A stretch of DNA of 64,000 nucleotides from the NCBI RefSeq assembly GCF_032062135.1, contig NC_092859.1, positions 49,137,852 through 49,201,851 on the forward strand, given 5' to 3'. This DNA comes from Pyxicephalus adspersus. Its lineage: Eukaryota; Chordata; Amphibia; Anura; Pyxicephalidae. Under the pieces are notes generated by a model. That model did not search any database and was not told the origin of the DNA. It saw only the letters and a list, made by a program, of their open reading frames with translations. Position numbers and translations under genes: made by a program. Positions 1 to 10,599 of this stretch are shown piece by piece (the first letter of the stretch is position 1; the number at the start of each line of letters is the position of its first letter).

Positions 1-239
1 CTTGGGGGTTACCTCACCTACTTCCTCTTTTCACCTACCTGTGGAGTATGCTGTCATGGAATTTATTGTCTTCAAAAGGATATACCCCAATATACAGTAT
101 AACCACTCCGCCAGCAGAAAATCTGTCCAGCAACTTGCAGCATCTTCAGCCTCCCTTTAGCTGTGCAAAGATATGCCTTTTTAGCATCCTCTACACTCAC
201 TCTGAGGCTATGCACAGCTGAAGGGTATTTCAGAGTATG

Positions 240-765
240 TGCATCAGGCAATGAGCAGAGTTTGTTCCTGGTTTCAACCTTGCCTGCTATTGGCTGCTAG
301 CCTTACTTATACCTCCCCGATTTCAGGCTCCAATTGCTGGATCTTCAGCATTGTTATCTGAAACGTGCTCAGTTACAATCCTCCATATAGTGCCTTTTTA
401 GGTTACTGGCCTATGCCCGACCTTGACCACCCTTGCCTACTGCTTGCCCTAACCTGTGCGTGGACTTTGACTATAATTTTTTCTGCCAACCGCTGAGACT
501 TGTGCCTAAACCTCAACTGAGCTTGCCTGACGGCTGCCCTGACCATCAGTCTGCCTCTCGCTGTCATCCTACTCGGTAGCTGCCAGTACCCGATCAAAAC
601 CCTCTGCTCTACTTACCCCTGGGTGGCCACTAGGGTTTACCATCCCATCATCTCTTGCAGGGTGCTCTAGTGAAGACCGTGAGACACTCTGTGTCTCTGT
701 GTCCCAGGTAATCCTCCGTCTCCTGCCAGGTGGCGTAGCCCTAACGCATATACTATTTTTAAGAA
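240..765. repeat. Possible LTR-retrotransposon remnant
   Basis: This C/T-rich stretch contains many short 'cttgcctg' and 'gacctt' blocks. It has the phrase 'ctctagtgaagacc', which also occurs (as 'ctctagtgaagacc') near the 3' end of the clean solo LTR at 36104-36798. The phrase 'attggctgctag' is shared with 50447-50690. No boundaries, TG/CA ends or target duplication were found. The link to an LTR is inference from composition and shared phrases. It could equally be another kind of repeat, and no open frame of interest lies in it. Confidence 0.3.
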
Positions 766-984
766 GCTATCCAGTCCAAAAGTTGACCTTAAACATTAGT
801 TGGCTACCGGACATTGCTTTGATATAATAATTTTTACAAACTGATATGCACTCTAAAATAGAACCATGCCTGTATGCACCGCAGACTCTCCTTTACTTTT
901 TAAAACAAGTAACAGACAAGGGAGCCAAGTAAGTAATAAAATGCAGTCACAGTATGAGTGGAAGCTCATCTCAGCATTTCTTTT

Positions 985-1350
985 ATTGTACCCTTCACTT
1001 GCCTAGCCAGCCAGTGAAGGAGCCAGATGCATGTAGCGCATTAGACTATCTAGAAGGGGAGCCAGCTGCAAGTGACCAAACCCTCCACGTGCATTTGGAC
1101 CTATTTCTTGCTAGACCAAACCCCTTACTTGCACCTGAATCTTTTGCTGGTTAGCCCAGATCCAGCATTTCCACATGGCTCTCTTACTGGCTAACCAGGT
1201 GCATGAAAAGCATCTGAGCTAAACTAGCAAGTGAGCCAGGTGCTGCACTTTTTAGGTTTAGGTAAACTGCATAGGATAAAGGTGCAAGGGCTAGTCAGCA
1301 ATAGAGCCTGGTGCAAGAGGAGGGTCTGTCTAGCCATCAAACCAGTCAAG
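985..1350. repeat. Degenerate internally repetitive segment
   Basis: Variants of 'ctagc.agtgagccaggtgca' recur on both strands at irregular intervals of a few tens of bases, for example near 1000, 1185, 1230 and 1290. The region reads like an old minisatellite or an inverted-repeat element that has decayed. The short ORFs across it (954-1154 and 1231-1461) are not convincing as genes. Confidence 0.3.
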
Positions 1351-2804
1351 TGCATATTTAACTGTGTTTCTCACATCACCATTCTTCATATACTCATATG
1401 TCTCTTTTCTCCCCCATTTTCGCTGTGGATTGCTCAGGTATTTTTTACACAGTTAGGTTGAAAAAAGACTTAAATCCATCAAGTTTTATATCATAAGTGT
1501 TTCTTACCATTGTCCTTAATGGATGTACAATTGCTCTATTTTCATATTGTTCTTTCTTATGACTGTACTGTTTAAATTTACGTTTTGAAATGCAAATAAA
1601 AATAAATTTACCCATAATTCCTTCAAGTTTAATTCAAATCGAGATAAAATACCCTAAAGACATAGTTGATCCACAAGGATGCATAAAAACTTAAAAGCAT
1701 GGTCCAATTTGCCCCCACAGGGTAAAAAAGGTCCTTCCTGATCCTGTAAGGCAATCAGATGTTTCCTGGATCAGCAGTCTCTGTTGTCTTACTTTAGAAC
1801 TCTTTTAAACAAATAAACACAATAAAGGTTTACCCCAAAACAAATCCAAGATATTAAAAATATGCCATATCCCCAAAAAAACAACATAGAACAGAACAAA
1901 GTATTGGTGTAACCTAACAGGGAATTACTGGCAATTACTGGAATTACCTGGTAAATCAGGTAAAATTTTCAATTTATTGTACAATAACAATATTAAAGAT
2001 TGTAAATGATGAAAGCATAAAGCCCAAACAAAAAGCCTCAGACATCACACAATATATAAAATAAAATCAGACATTTTAGTAAATCCTGACTCATTTACCA
2101 GATACAACCACTTCTTCAGGGGATTTCTGATAGTAGGATAACATATATTATATTAAATATTAGTAGGATAACAAATATCCAGAAACTGGTTTCAGCAAAA
2201 TGTGATGGAAAAAACAAGAAATACACTTGGGTGTAATCCATCAGTTCCTGGTGCTTTATCAACCTTAATTTTAACTGTACCTGTACCTCAATCATAATAA
2301 TTTTCAGCCATTGGGGCTCGTTTAAGACTGTGACATTACTTTTTGCATGTTGGACTTCAGCTCTGCCATTTTTCTTTGTGTACACGGAGCTAAAAATCTC
2401 CCTTTTCTTTATCCCTAGTTACCAACCCCAAGACATCCTTTAAGGGGCCCGCATGCTCAGAACCAATTTTGTTATTAATATATTTTTTAAAAACTATATT
2501 ATATTGGGGGTTTGCCTTACTTTCTTTTGTAATCTGTCTTTCATTTTGAAGTTTACACATTAGATTTCCTTTTTATATCTTTTGTTTTATTTCTAAAAAT
2601 TTTCAAATGATGAAGTTAATACTTCATTTATATATTTTTGGAATGCTCTTTTCCTATTCTATATGGCTTTTTTAACAGTGTGTTTGTATAGAACAGACTT
2701 GAAAAATTCCTTTTTCTATTCTGTGTTCTTTGAGGACAATATTCCCTTCCAGTCCAAGTCATGGAAAGCTGCCCCTAAAGCGGACCTAAACAAAAATGTT
2801 TATT

Positions 2805-3125
2805 TTACATAATGGTAACCCTTTTGTTCAAGTTAAAAATGGCTGCGGAGAGTGGGAGCGCAGAACCTCCTGGAATAAGTGAACATTTGTTATAAGCTCT
2901 GCAATGTTTCACAAAAACGAGTTCCAGCAAAGTATAATTTCTAGATGGAGTTTCTATAAACTGTGCCATAAATTTATCTTGTATTAAATCAATAAATTTC
3001 CCCCCTTTTGCTGTACCTGTAGTGCCATTACCCCATTCAATGTCAGGGTAGTTAAAATCACCCACCTCTACCACTGTCCCAGCCTGTGCAGCCTTTTCCA
3101 TCTGTGCAAGTAGTTGATTCTCCAT
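2805..3125 (-). pseudogene. CR1 ORF2 apurinic/apyrimidinic-like endonuclease fragment
   Basis: A 106-codon open stretch covers the middle of the LINE endonuclease, which in this family nicks genomic DNA to prime reverse transcription. The block VVEVGDFNYPDIEW matches the conserved CR1 endonuclease segment GDFN.PDI.W, and ETPSRNYTLLELVF is the following conserved block. Upstream sequence to about 3180 continues the homology, out of frame, with the copy at 48592-48942. The C-terminal SDH block has decayed. This is a fossil, not a working enzyme. Identification rests on motif recognition and on agreement with the second copy in the window. Confidence 0.85.
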
Positions 3126-3329
3126 TTCTGTTTGAGGACTGGGGGCCTATAGCAGTCCTCAATTATTAACTGTGTATTATGCATCCCCATATGCAACTCC
3201 ACCTAAAATGCCTCAACCTCATCACATGCTCTATCAACAAATTAGTTTTTCACATTCACTTTCAAATTACTTCCCACATATAGACACTATTGTGTTTTAT
3301 TTTTACTCTGTTTTTCCAAAAGAGAGTAT

Positions 3330-3745
3330 AGCCAGGAATGTTAACAGCCTGTCCTGGTTTAAACATTCATCCACCATTCCCATAAATCTTTCCCCAGCAC
3401 AGCAGACCCCCTTTCATTTAGATGCAAACCATCTCTGGTATATAGGTTGTACCCAAATAAAAAGTTAGCCCAGTGCTTTAGGAACCCAAATCCTTCCCTT
3501 TTGCACTTGGATTTAAGACATGCGTTTAGCTCCTGCTGCCTTTCCTGCGCATGGCACAGATACCAGAGAATATAACCTTGGGGGTCCTATCCTTCTTAGT
3601 TCCTCAAACTGATTTTTAAGGATCCTCCATCTTTCATGTATCTTGTCATGTATCTTGTGGTTTCAACATGGACAAAGACAGCTGGGTCATGCTCAGCACC
3701 TCCCAATAATTTTCTTGCCAAACAGATTAAAGTCATTTTAGGTTA
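3330..3745 (-). pseudogene. CR1 ORF1 SGNH-esterase fragment
   Basis: Minus-strand reading gives pieces of the esterase-like ORF1 protein found in CR1 LINEs. GGAEHDPAVFVHVET corresponds to the block that normally carries G.ND. A middle piece reads KREGFGFLKHWANFL. RDGLHLNERGSAVLGKDLW, at about 3380-3436, carries the Asp and His expected of the SGNH catalytic pair. Frameshifts and stops separate the pieces. A short direct duplication of 'catgtatcttgt' at about 3635-3660 lies within it. The CR1 ORF1 esterase is established for this LINE clade; that this copy derives from it is inferred from motif order and from the parallel copy at 49620-50450. Confidence 0.75.
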
Positions 3746-5647
3746 CGTTTGTTGCATAGATTCAAAACATGGTATTGGTTTTGCGAGATTTGCTCCAGTT
3801 TTTGAAATAATGACTTCAATAATAACCTCATAAAAAACTAATGAAACATGAAAATTAAGCAAAATTTAAAACACATAAGCCTAGGTATACAAAAAAACAT
3901 TTTGAAATACTTAATGTCAATATATTCTATATTCAGTATATTTGAAGAACTAGTCACAAAGAAATCATTGAAAAACTTTGTTTGTATAATTTCCTTTTAT
4001 GCTGATGATCAGGGCAATCATGTTGAAGGCTCCAGCAGTAGTCTGCCATCATGTGTCTATCCCATCTGCTCTGATACATTTCTTCCATCACCTTTAAATC
4101 TTTATAGAACCTTTCCCTTTTTTCCTCACTAAAAACGCCAAGGTTTTGTAAAAATTTTTGCAAATGGCTATGGAGATAGTGTACCTTTATGCTCATAGTA
4201 GCACCCAAATTTTTAATGAGCAAGTTTTGTACCAGTTCTTCAATTTTTTGTGCTTTATGGTTACCTGAGAAATTCTTGACAACCATGACATAGCTGTGCC
4301 AGGCAGAAGCTTGAGTATCAGTCATGTAACTTGTGAAATTTGAATCATTTATTAGTTTCCCAATCTGGGGTCTATCAAAGATTCCTGCTTTTAATTTTTC
4401 AGTACTCAATCCAGGGAGGAATCTACAAATGTATTCAAAGCAATCACCGTCCTTGTTCAGAGCTCTAACAAATTGCTTCATTAATTCCAACTTTATCTGT
4501 AGTGGAGGGGAAACGATTTATTCTTTGTCAACCATTGTATCGTTAATGATGTTCGCTGCACCATTTTTCATGTTTTCCCTTGGAGGCTACTTTGTGGGTA
4601 CTTTGCGTATCCACTTTGCTGTCCAAGAACGAAGTTCACCATTTTTAAATCAACACATATTGACCATTGGTGTTCATAATAGCATGATATTCTTCTTTAG
4701 GTTTTGTTGAGTGACCAATTGGAATTGATGCATAGCAGTTGCCAATTATTAGTAAAACAGATTTCAAACTTCGAGTGGAACTGTCTATGAAAAGACGCCA
4801 GTCCTTTGCTCAGTATTCTGGTACTCCCATATGGGCTAGTAGTCCAGGGATGTTACAACAGTACACAAACCCGTCTCCATCTTCATTGAAATATGGTAGG
4901 AGTGTCACCTCTCATTATTATAAACCATTATTTTAACCTCCTGTCTCACACCGTTCTTTTCTTTTAGCCTGGATGCTAAAAGTTTAGATGCTTGTTTTGA
5001 CAGACTTAGGTCACATAATAAATCATTGAATTCTTCTTGAGAGAACTGCTGGTTTGGTGAAACACTTGCTTCATATTTACTTCCACTGCTAACTCCTGGA
5101 TTATATTCCAATCCCTGTATATCCTCTTTGTCAGATACAGGAGTATCAGGGAGTGTACTGAACATTGGTATGGGAACATCAGCACCATGCGGCACAAGTC
5201 ATCTTGCTGATTCCAATCAGGGTACTCCCATTTGTTTTTCTTGTAACAATTGAAATCTTTCACAATCACAGCACAAAATTAAGAATCATTATGATGATTT
5301 TTTTGGCTCTCGCCATACCATAGGTACACCAAATTTCAAACTTTTGAGTTTTCAATTTTTCCACTGACGGAAACACTCTACACAAGTTTTGCATACCATA
5401 TAGAGAGCCCAATACTTATCTTGGTCCCCCAGTTTAATACCAAAAATATGCAGGATATGCTTATTTCACAAATTACACTGGGAAACAATTTTGAACATTT
5501 TTTTTGTTGACTTCATATTACACTTGGTGTAGGTATGCTGATTCTGAAAGTGCAGTTAGTTTTCTTCTATCGCGTTAGGTTTTTTGTCTACGGCTTATAT
5601 TATTGCTATTATTCTAACGTGGATTTGTATAGGCTATTCATTTACAG

Positions 5648-5740
5648 GTAAGACAGTGTGGTCAGGGGTTGTGTGCTGCTCTACGTAGTGAATAAGTAAA
5701 ATTGATTTTTCTACTTACACACGTATTTCCTTTCTTTCAG
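5648..5740 (+). other. Putative 5'-UTR intron of transposon B
   Basis: A consensus donor (ACAG|GTAAGA at 5644-5653) and a strong acceptor (pyrimidine tract then TTTCAG, ending at 5740) delimit 93 bases directly before the ATG at 5744. Copy A has the matching acceptor (a T tract then TACAG) just before its own ATG, as seen on the minus strand at about 6970-6985. In copy C the donor and acceptor positions have mutated. The layout suggests that the transposase message was spliced just ahead of its start codon. Confidence 0.45.
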
Positions 5741-5743
5741 ATC

Positions 5744-6592
5744 ATGTCTGGCTCTGCTGTTTCTCGTCGTAAGTGCCCAAACAACCCTGATTCATTTTGT
5801 TATATCTGCAGTAATTTCACCATTCCCAGTCAAAGGGGGAACATCAGCACATTGTAGAGTAAGCCTATTTGGCATATTTTAAAGTTAAACTTGGTGATCA
5901 AGATAAGTCTTGGGCCCCTCATAAGGGGCAAACAGTGTGCAAACAGTGTGTCGAGGGTTTACGGATGTGGACAAAGGGAACACGTGATAAGATGCCATTT
6001 GGTATACCTATGGTTTGGTGAGAACCAGGAGATCATTTCAGTTACTTTTGTATAGTAAAAACTCCTGGAGTATCCTGGTCTGCCATCGGCTATACGACCA
6101 AAGGCTCATTCAGATGAAAACCCAGTGCTGGTATTCGTTACACTACCCTCTCTTGAAGAACATCATTATGGTGATGAACTAGGTGACAACAATTATGAAG
6201 AGTTTGAAATTGAAGAGGACTCTGTTCATAAGGGATTTGATCAGCATGAGTTGAGTGATTTGGGACTAAGGAAGAAGGCTTCGGAACTCCTAGCGTCAAG
6301 ACTAGGTGAAAAAAAGTTACCTTATAAAGGAACGAAGGTATCGTACTTTCGAACCAGAGAAATTGCATTTCTGCAGTACTCTGACAGTGGCTTTGTGTAT
6401 TGCCATAACCAACCTGGTTTAATGGAGGAATTGGGAATTCCAATCTATAATGGCGACTATTCATGGATAGCACGAAGGACGGTATCACAGCAGATGAAAT
6501 CTACATATGATGGCTGACTATCGTTGGAGACTCCGTGGGAATGTCCTAACACTGAACACTCCAGAAAAAGCTATACGTGTAAATTTTTACCC
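5744..6592 (+). pseudogene. Transposase remnant of transposon B, core deleted
   Basis: The reading starts MSGSAVSRRKCPNNPDSF followed by CYIC, with cysteines in the same spacing as copies A and C. An early stop and frameshifts follow. The longest clean piece (6125-6517) has KKASELLASRLGEKKL and GFVYCHNQPGLMEELGIPI. At about 6460 the sequence jumps straight to the C-terminal block (MMADYRW), so roughly the middle third of the protein, including the predicted catalytic segments, is absent. It is closest to copy C (50975-52588) in sequence, including the untranslated flanks, and these two form one subfamily distinct from A and D. Confidence 0.75.
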
Positions 6593-6999
6593 TAACCGCT
6601 TACCCGATAATTTTTCAAATGTTTTACTGTAAAAAAAAAGTCACAGAGTAACAATAAATCCTTTGTAGGAACAAAAGAAATTTAAGCAAACAATACATTC
6701 AAGTTACTATTTTATTTTTTTTTCATTGTATTTAAAATTTGTATGTTTTTTGACAAAAATGGAGGGTACCCTGTATCGTAAAAACTTGATGTCATTGCAA
6801 AAAACTGGATTTACCACCCAAAAATTAGTAAAAAAAAAGATCTAAAATCTAACTCAACAAAAAATGCATTCCCCAGTGTTATGTAATGTTTCTTCTCTGT
6901 TTTTGCTGAGAATATTCACCACAAATGTAGCAAAATACATTTTAACAACTTCTTGAAGAACCCATATTTCTGTAAAAAAAGAAAATGTATAAATAAAAA

Positions 7000-8430
7000 G
7001 AAGGCAAATGAAAGTTTCATGAAAATAATGCTACATTTAATATACAAAATGCAAAACATCGGTGTAAATAAAGATTGATAATAATATGCTGTGTTAACAT
7101 TTGTTGTTGGTAAAATTGTCTATTCCAATTCCTGTATCACAAGAACTAGATGAAACTGATGTTATTTCTGGATTCAGCAGACCTGAAATACAATAAATAT
7201 AATGAAAAATCCTTGGCAAGTGAAAAAAACATTTTTTTTGTTGAGCTGTGTAGGAATTACACAAAAACAGCCAACCTACCTGGCCCATTACAAGTCAAGC
7301 CATTGTCAATACAAATGTACATTTTAAATATTAGTATAATATTGTTATGTATTTATTTTTCATATATTGTTTTTTTAGTTTTCATCTAGTATGTAAGCAT
7401 GTATGTATGAGTATCCTTAATGTATGAGAAAATCACATAACCCACCTATTATAACATGATCTCTATTTCAACTGTTTATCTTTATTTAAGAAAATTGGGA
7501 GACAGGACTTGGCACGGGGCAGGCTAAGATGGCTGAATTTGTCCTTTTTTATTTTCTTATCTTTTTCTGAATATGTATTAACAAATGTACATGTCCATCA
7601 GCACAGAAAACGAAATTCTTGGTGTGGGTGGCTTAATACACACAAGGGCTTAGCAAAACATTCACTTTTTATTTTCATTAATCCAAACTAAATGTAATAC
7701 CAATTTTTGTCTACATTTTTCCAAAGCTGTGTCCTGTAAAGGGCAATTGGAAGGTGGCCAGGTGGGGATTAAAGGGTGTCTTTACGAGAATGGCAGTGCT
7801 GGTGTCAGCTGGAGTAGGTTGTATTATTTTAGCCAGTCAAAAACTATTACAAAACATCTTGCTTTACAACAGAGCCCTAAAGTTACTCCATAGCAGTGTT
7901 TCTGAACTAGTATTATAGAAGAGATTTCCTAAAGACTTGAAATGTATTTATTATGTGAAAAAGGTTGCGAAATGTAGCTCTGTTACAAATTGTCTAGCTG
8001 TAGATTTCTTAAAAGCTTTAGTTCTGAAACTTTTGCTCCCTAACAAATCTTATGTCCTCTAATATTTATAGTTAGAAATATAGAGATATCTATTTCTATA
8101 TGGCCATCTTTCTCAAGCATTTATCATGTGTTGATGAATCACTTATTTAAATATAGAGCTTTATCATTAGCCATATCTCACACAGTAGTAGAACTGAACT
8201 TTTACATATCACTGTCAAAATGTGTTGTTGTGTTATAGCACTGTGGAAACATTATACCGAAAATAACTGCTCTTTCCCAAGATAGAAAGTACTGAAAGGT
8301 TCTTGCATACTTGGCATTTAGAACAATTATTCAAAATACAGTTACTGACCCTTCTGTTGGTGTGTATGAATGGACCAGGATTATTATGTAATACACATAG
8401 TACTGTTGGCAAATAGTTATTTTAGGCTCC
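7000..8430. other. No gene recognised
   Basis: AT-rich sequence with short open frames that have no recognisable domain. The first part, to about 7100, may be the 5' flank of transposase copy A. Nothing else could be assigned. Confidence 0.5.
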
Positions 8431-8439
8431 GACCCGTAG

Positions 8440-9030
8440 CTTTAAATAAGCGCAGGGGCGGCATGACAGGGCACGCAGCAAAAGCCCAGGAGAGTCAAGG
8501 AATAAGTGTTTAGGAATGTGAGAAGGGGGGAGAGAGAGGGGGATTGGTTAAGTTGGAAAAGAGGAGGGAATTAAGAAAGTTGAAGAGGGGCTGTATCGAA
8601 AGTGGGAGGTCTCTTTTTAAGAAGGAAAAGCTTAGCGAGGACACAAATTAGTGCAATGCAGTCTGTTGAGGCCCTTATAGAACAGTTAAGGGGGGCAGCA
8701 GCTTCACGTGGTGAAGCCTGGCTGCAGGATAGGGTAGCTGAGGTTCTGGGGGGCTGCTGTGAGCCCCCCTTCGGCTAGTTTAGAGTGGCTGCGGCCTCAG
8801 AGGCGTAGGCCTCAGGTGTGCCTGAGCCCAGATCATTTTCAGGAGAGCTCAGCGTCATGATGGGAGTCCCTGCAGGGACCCTTCTAGCCTGCCTGCTGGG
8901 TCTAGTGGTGCCCAAGCTGGGGTTAGGCTAGGGTCAGTTGTGTGTTGGTAAGACAGAATGGGAGGGAGGGCAGGGGAGGGGGGGATTGGGGGAGCTAGAA
9001 AGGGGTGCTAGGGGGGAGGTGAGTGACAAT
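8440..9030 (+). mobile_element. GC-rich remnant, possibly the 5' end of a DIRS-like retroelement
   Basis: This block is clearly richer in G than its neighbours. It contains an ORF beginning at 8656 (MQSVEALIEQLRGAAASRGE) that stops after 40 codons at 8778 in CEPPFG. A short acidic and arginine-containing start of this style, followed by proline/serine-rich sequence, resembles the first ORF of frog DIRS-type elements. That resemblance is from memory and is weak. Other sources, such as a CpG-rich LTR or host exon 1, cannot be excluded. No recombinase or RT domain is present. Confidence 0.35.
8960..8992 (+). other. G-rich run with quadruplex potential
   Basis: Six runs of three or more G are separated by loops of one to three bases (GGGAGGGAGGGCAGGGGAGG and onward). 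This fits the usual sequence rule for an intramolecular G-quadruplex on the plus strand. It sits at the right end of the GC-rich remnant. Confidence 0.6.
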
Positions 9031-9107
9031 CCCTCTGAGGAGATGCATGATTAATAGATATTTATTTCAAAATTAAAATTCCAGTTTAAAAACAGCTGTA
9101 AAATATT

Positions 9108-9190
9108 CTTACATAGTCAAAGTTAGATTGAAAAAAGAGATAGGCCCATCAAGATTAAACACTGGGGAAATCTTAAGAGCTGATAAATGA
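9108..9190 (-). mobile_element. CR1/L2 LINE 3'-end fragment
   Basis: On the minus strand the sequence reads 'cttgatgggcct' then 'cttttttcaatct', the same conserved 3' end seen at 1447-1490 and 37729-37750. No coding part remains upstream. Confidence 0.55.
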
Positions 9191-9199
9191 TCATTATCA

Positions 9200-10400
9200 T
9201 GTATTACAGATATATTTTATTAACAAAACATGTCCAAATAGATCAATTTAAAGTCTACCCTGTGGTAAATATCACAATAGGCAACAATTCTTATATATAG
9301 GAATATAAATCACCCCACTTTAAAAGTGTTCTTTGGTGGCAGTTAAAGCTTTAAAAATCATAAATATTTACATCAACTGTTTTATTTTAAACCACAAACG
9401 TTTGACACATGCTTTCCATTTTTATTGCCTCTAGTTATTTAATATATTTTTATATTTCAATAACTTTTTTATTAAATTTAAAAGTGACAAGGTTGGTTTG
9501 GAGTTTAAAATACCAAATAATACTTTCTCAAATATCAAATGTAGGAACAAGTACATAAGAACTGACCAACGTGTAAAACAAAACTGAAAGGATGTAATAC
9601 ACTTTTAAAGACATTATTGATATTTCAATTTTAATTGTGTGATTACCAAACAATCATGCATCTACTATTTATGCTTGATGACAGAAAAAAACTTTTACCT
9701 TGTAATAACACACAAAGTGATGCAATTTGCATTTCATTAAACAGAAATCTAGTGGGAATGTTGAAAAAATGATAAAAATAAAGAACAAAAAAGGCAGTTA
9801 TCACTGCTTTATCATATAAACAACTTTACAGAAAAATACATATACATTTTATACATAAAATAACGTTTTTGTTTTAGTCAAATAAATATGAAACAGTATA
9901 TAGCAGAGGAACGTAATAATATTTTCATACAACCAAACTTTTGCATGAAGTAAAAGGGTATTTTGCTTAATGTGTATGCTTCATTAAAAATGCGGCAAAA
10001 TCAGACGTTTTGCTGCAAAACGACTGTAAAAAGTGGATCAGATTAAAAGGAACGAGTCCATTTTTTGTGCAGATGGCAGGAGGCAGAAGTGTTATCTTGT
10101 GTTGATCCTTGTGTTACTCCTTGTAGCTTCTGTGAGAGGCTGCCCCCTCTGCCAACTCTACTGACTTCAATGTAAAGAGAATACAACTGCGTGTAACCTC
10201 TGGACAGATGTTTTAGCCTTTTGTTAAAGTAGTTTTCAGACTTTTTTGACGCCTGGAGAGTGCTCAGAACAAGTATCTCTATGTGACAACAAGGGCTGCA
10301 CCCTCTGGATACAGCAGGGCTGATTAACCTAATCCTCTCCATCCAGAGGTGAGACACCTCATATGCAAAGCATGGATGAATACTATGGAACTTTTTTCGC
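9200..10400. other. No gene recognised
   Basis: AT-rich sequence to about 10020, then 380 bases of more balanced composition. An open frame on the minus strand at 10043-10567 runs through this block and into the MITE, so it is not credible as a gene. Confidence 0.45.
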
Positions 10401-10403
10401 AAC

Positions 10404-10598
10404 AGCTTTTCCAAGGCTGGAGGGGATACACTTTCATCAGTGAAGCAAACCTGGAATGAATCTGGTCCAAAATTGAAACCATTTGCTAACAAATGAAATA
10501 GCAAACAACAAAATCCATTCCAGGTTTGCAGGATCACCCAGCTCCACTGATGAAAGTTTATCCTCACCAGTCTTGGAGACCTTTAATAAATCAGGCCC
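10404..10598. mobile_element. Palindromic-TIR MITE, family M1, copy 1
   Basis: The arms contain 'ccaaggctggag', 'gatacactttcatcagtgaa' and 'aacctggaatg', mirrored on the right as 'cattccaggtttgc', 'cactgatgaaagt' and 'taataaatcaggccc'. Three more copies lie at 49026, 57825 and 58614. The left tip of this copy is damaged. It has no coding capacity and must have been moved by a transposase encoded elsewhere. Confidence 0.75.
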
Positions 10599-10599
10599 A

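Larger units (their letters stand above)
1447..3745 (-). mobile_element. CR1-clade LINE, decayed, RT deleted (CR1-1)
   Basis: Read on the minus strand, a CR1/L2 LINE starts near 3745 in ORF1 and ends at 1447. Its 3' tail, at 1447-1490, reads as 'aacttgatgga' followed by 'cttttttcaacct', the conserved CR1/L2 end. A 3' UTR module rich in 'aggaag' and 'aaattgg' lies at 1690-1790. The linker peptide KAPGTDGLHP is at 2216-2250, the endonuclease at 2805-3125 and the ORF1 esterase end at 3330-3745. Between the 3' UTR and the linker the whole reverse transcriptase is missing. The same order is seen in the fuller copy at 44390-50450, which supports reading this as one element. It abuts transposase copy A. 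Confidence 0.85.
5476..6878 (+). mobile_element. Transposon B: CACTG termini, TTA target duplication, nested in copy A
   Basis: The left end reads CACTGGGAAACAATTTT and the right end, inverted, CACTGGGGAATGCATTTT; both continue into a TTTTTGTTGA block, so the terminal repeats are about 35 bp and imperfect. 'tta' flanks both sides (5473-5475 and 6879-6881). Removing the insert with one TTA rejoins copy A so that its N-terminal peptide (FCYICGEYS...NIT) runs into FVK with one codon between. CACTA/EnSpm-type transposons characteristically have CACTA or CACTG ends and 3-bp duplications, so that class is the best fit. It could instead belong to a less known group, since the class is inferred from termini only. 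The internal ORF is deleted, so B was probably mobilised in trans. Confidence 0.8.
3954..6965 (-). pseudogene. DDE-like transposase pseudogene, copy A, split by transposon B
   Basis: A minus-strand protein starts MGSSRSC at 6965 and continues FCYICGEYS. It is interrupted at 6878/5476 by transposon B, resumes with FVK and GIKLGDQDKYWAL, KFGVPMVWREP and LLCDLSLSKQASKLLASRL, and ends in the 178-codon stretch 3954-4490. That last stretch carries KAGIFDRPQIG, KNFSGNHKAQ, MSIKVHYLHSHL and MMADYCW. This protein is familiar from many fish, amphibian and arthropod genomes as a multicopy ORF of unknown name. I infer a transposase because it is repeated, carries conserved Asp/Glu blocks, and its relative B has terminal repeats. 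Several stops and frameshifts are present. The N-terminal C..C motif suggests a zinc-binding head. No terminal repeats for A itself were found. Confidence 0.7.

Noticed and set aside
10043..10567. ORF of 174 codons on the minus strand
   Set aside because: The upstream third lies in the M1 MITE, and the rest has no recognisable domain.
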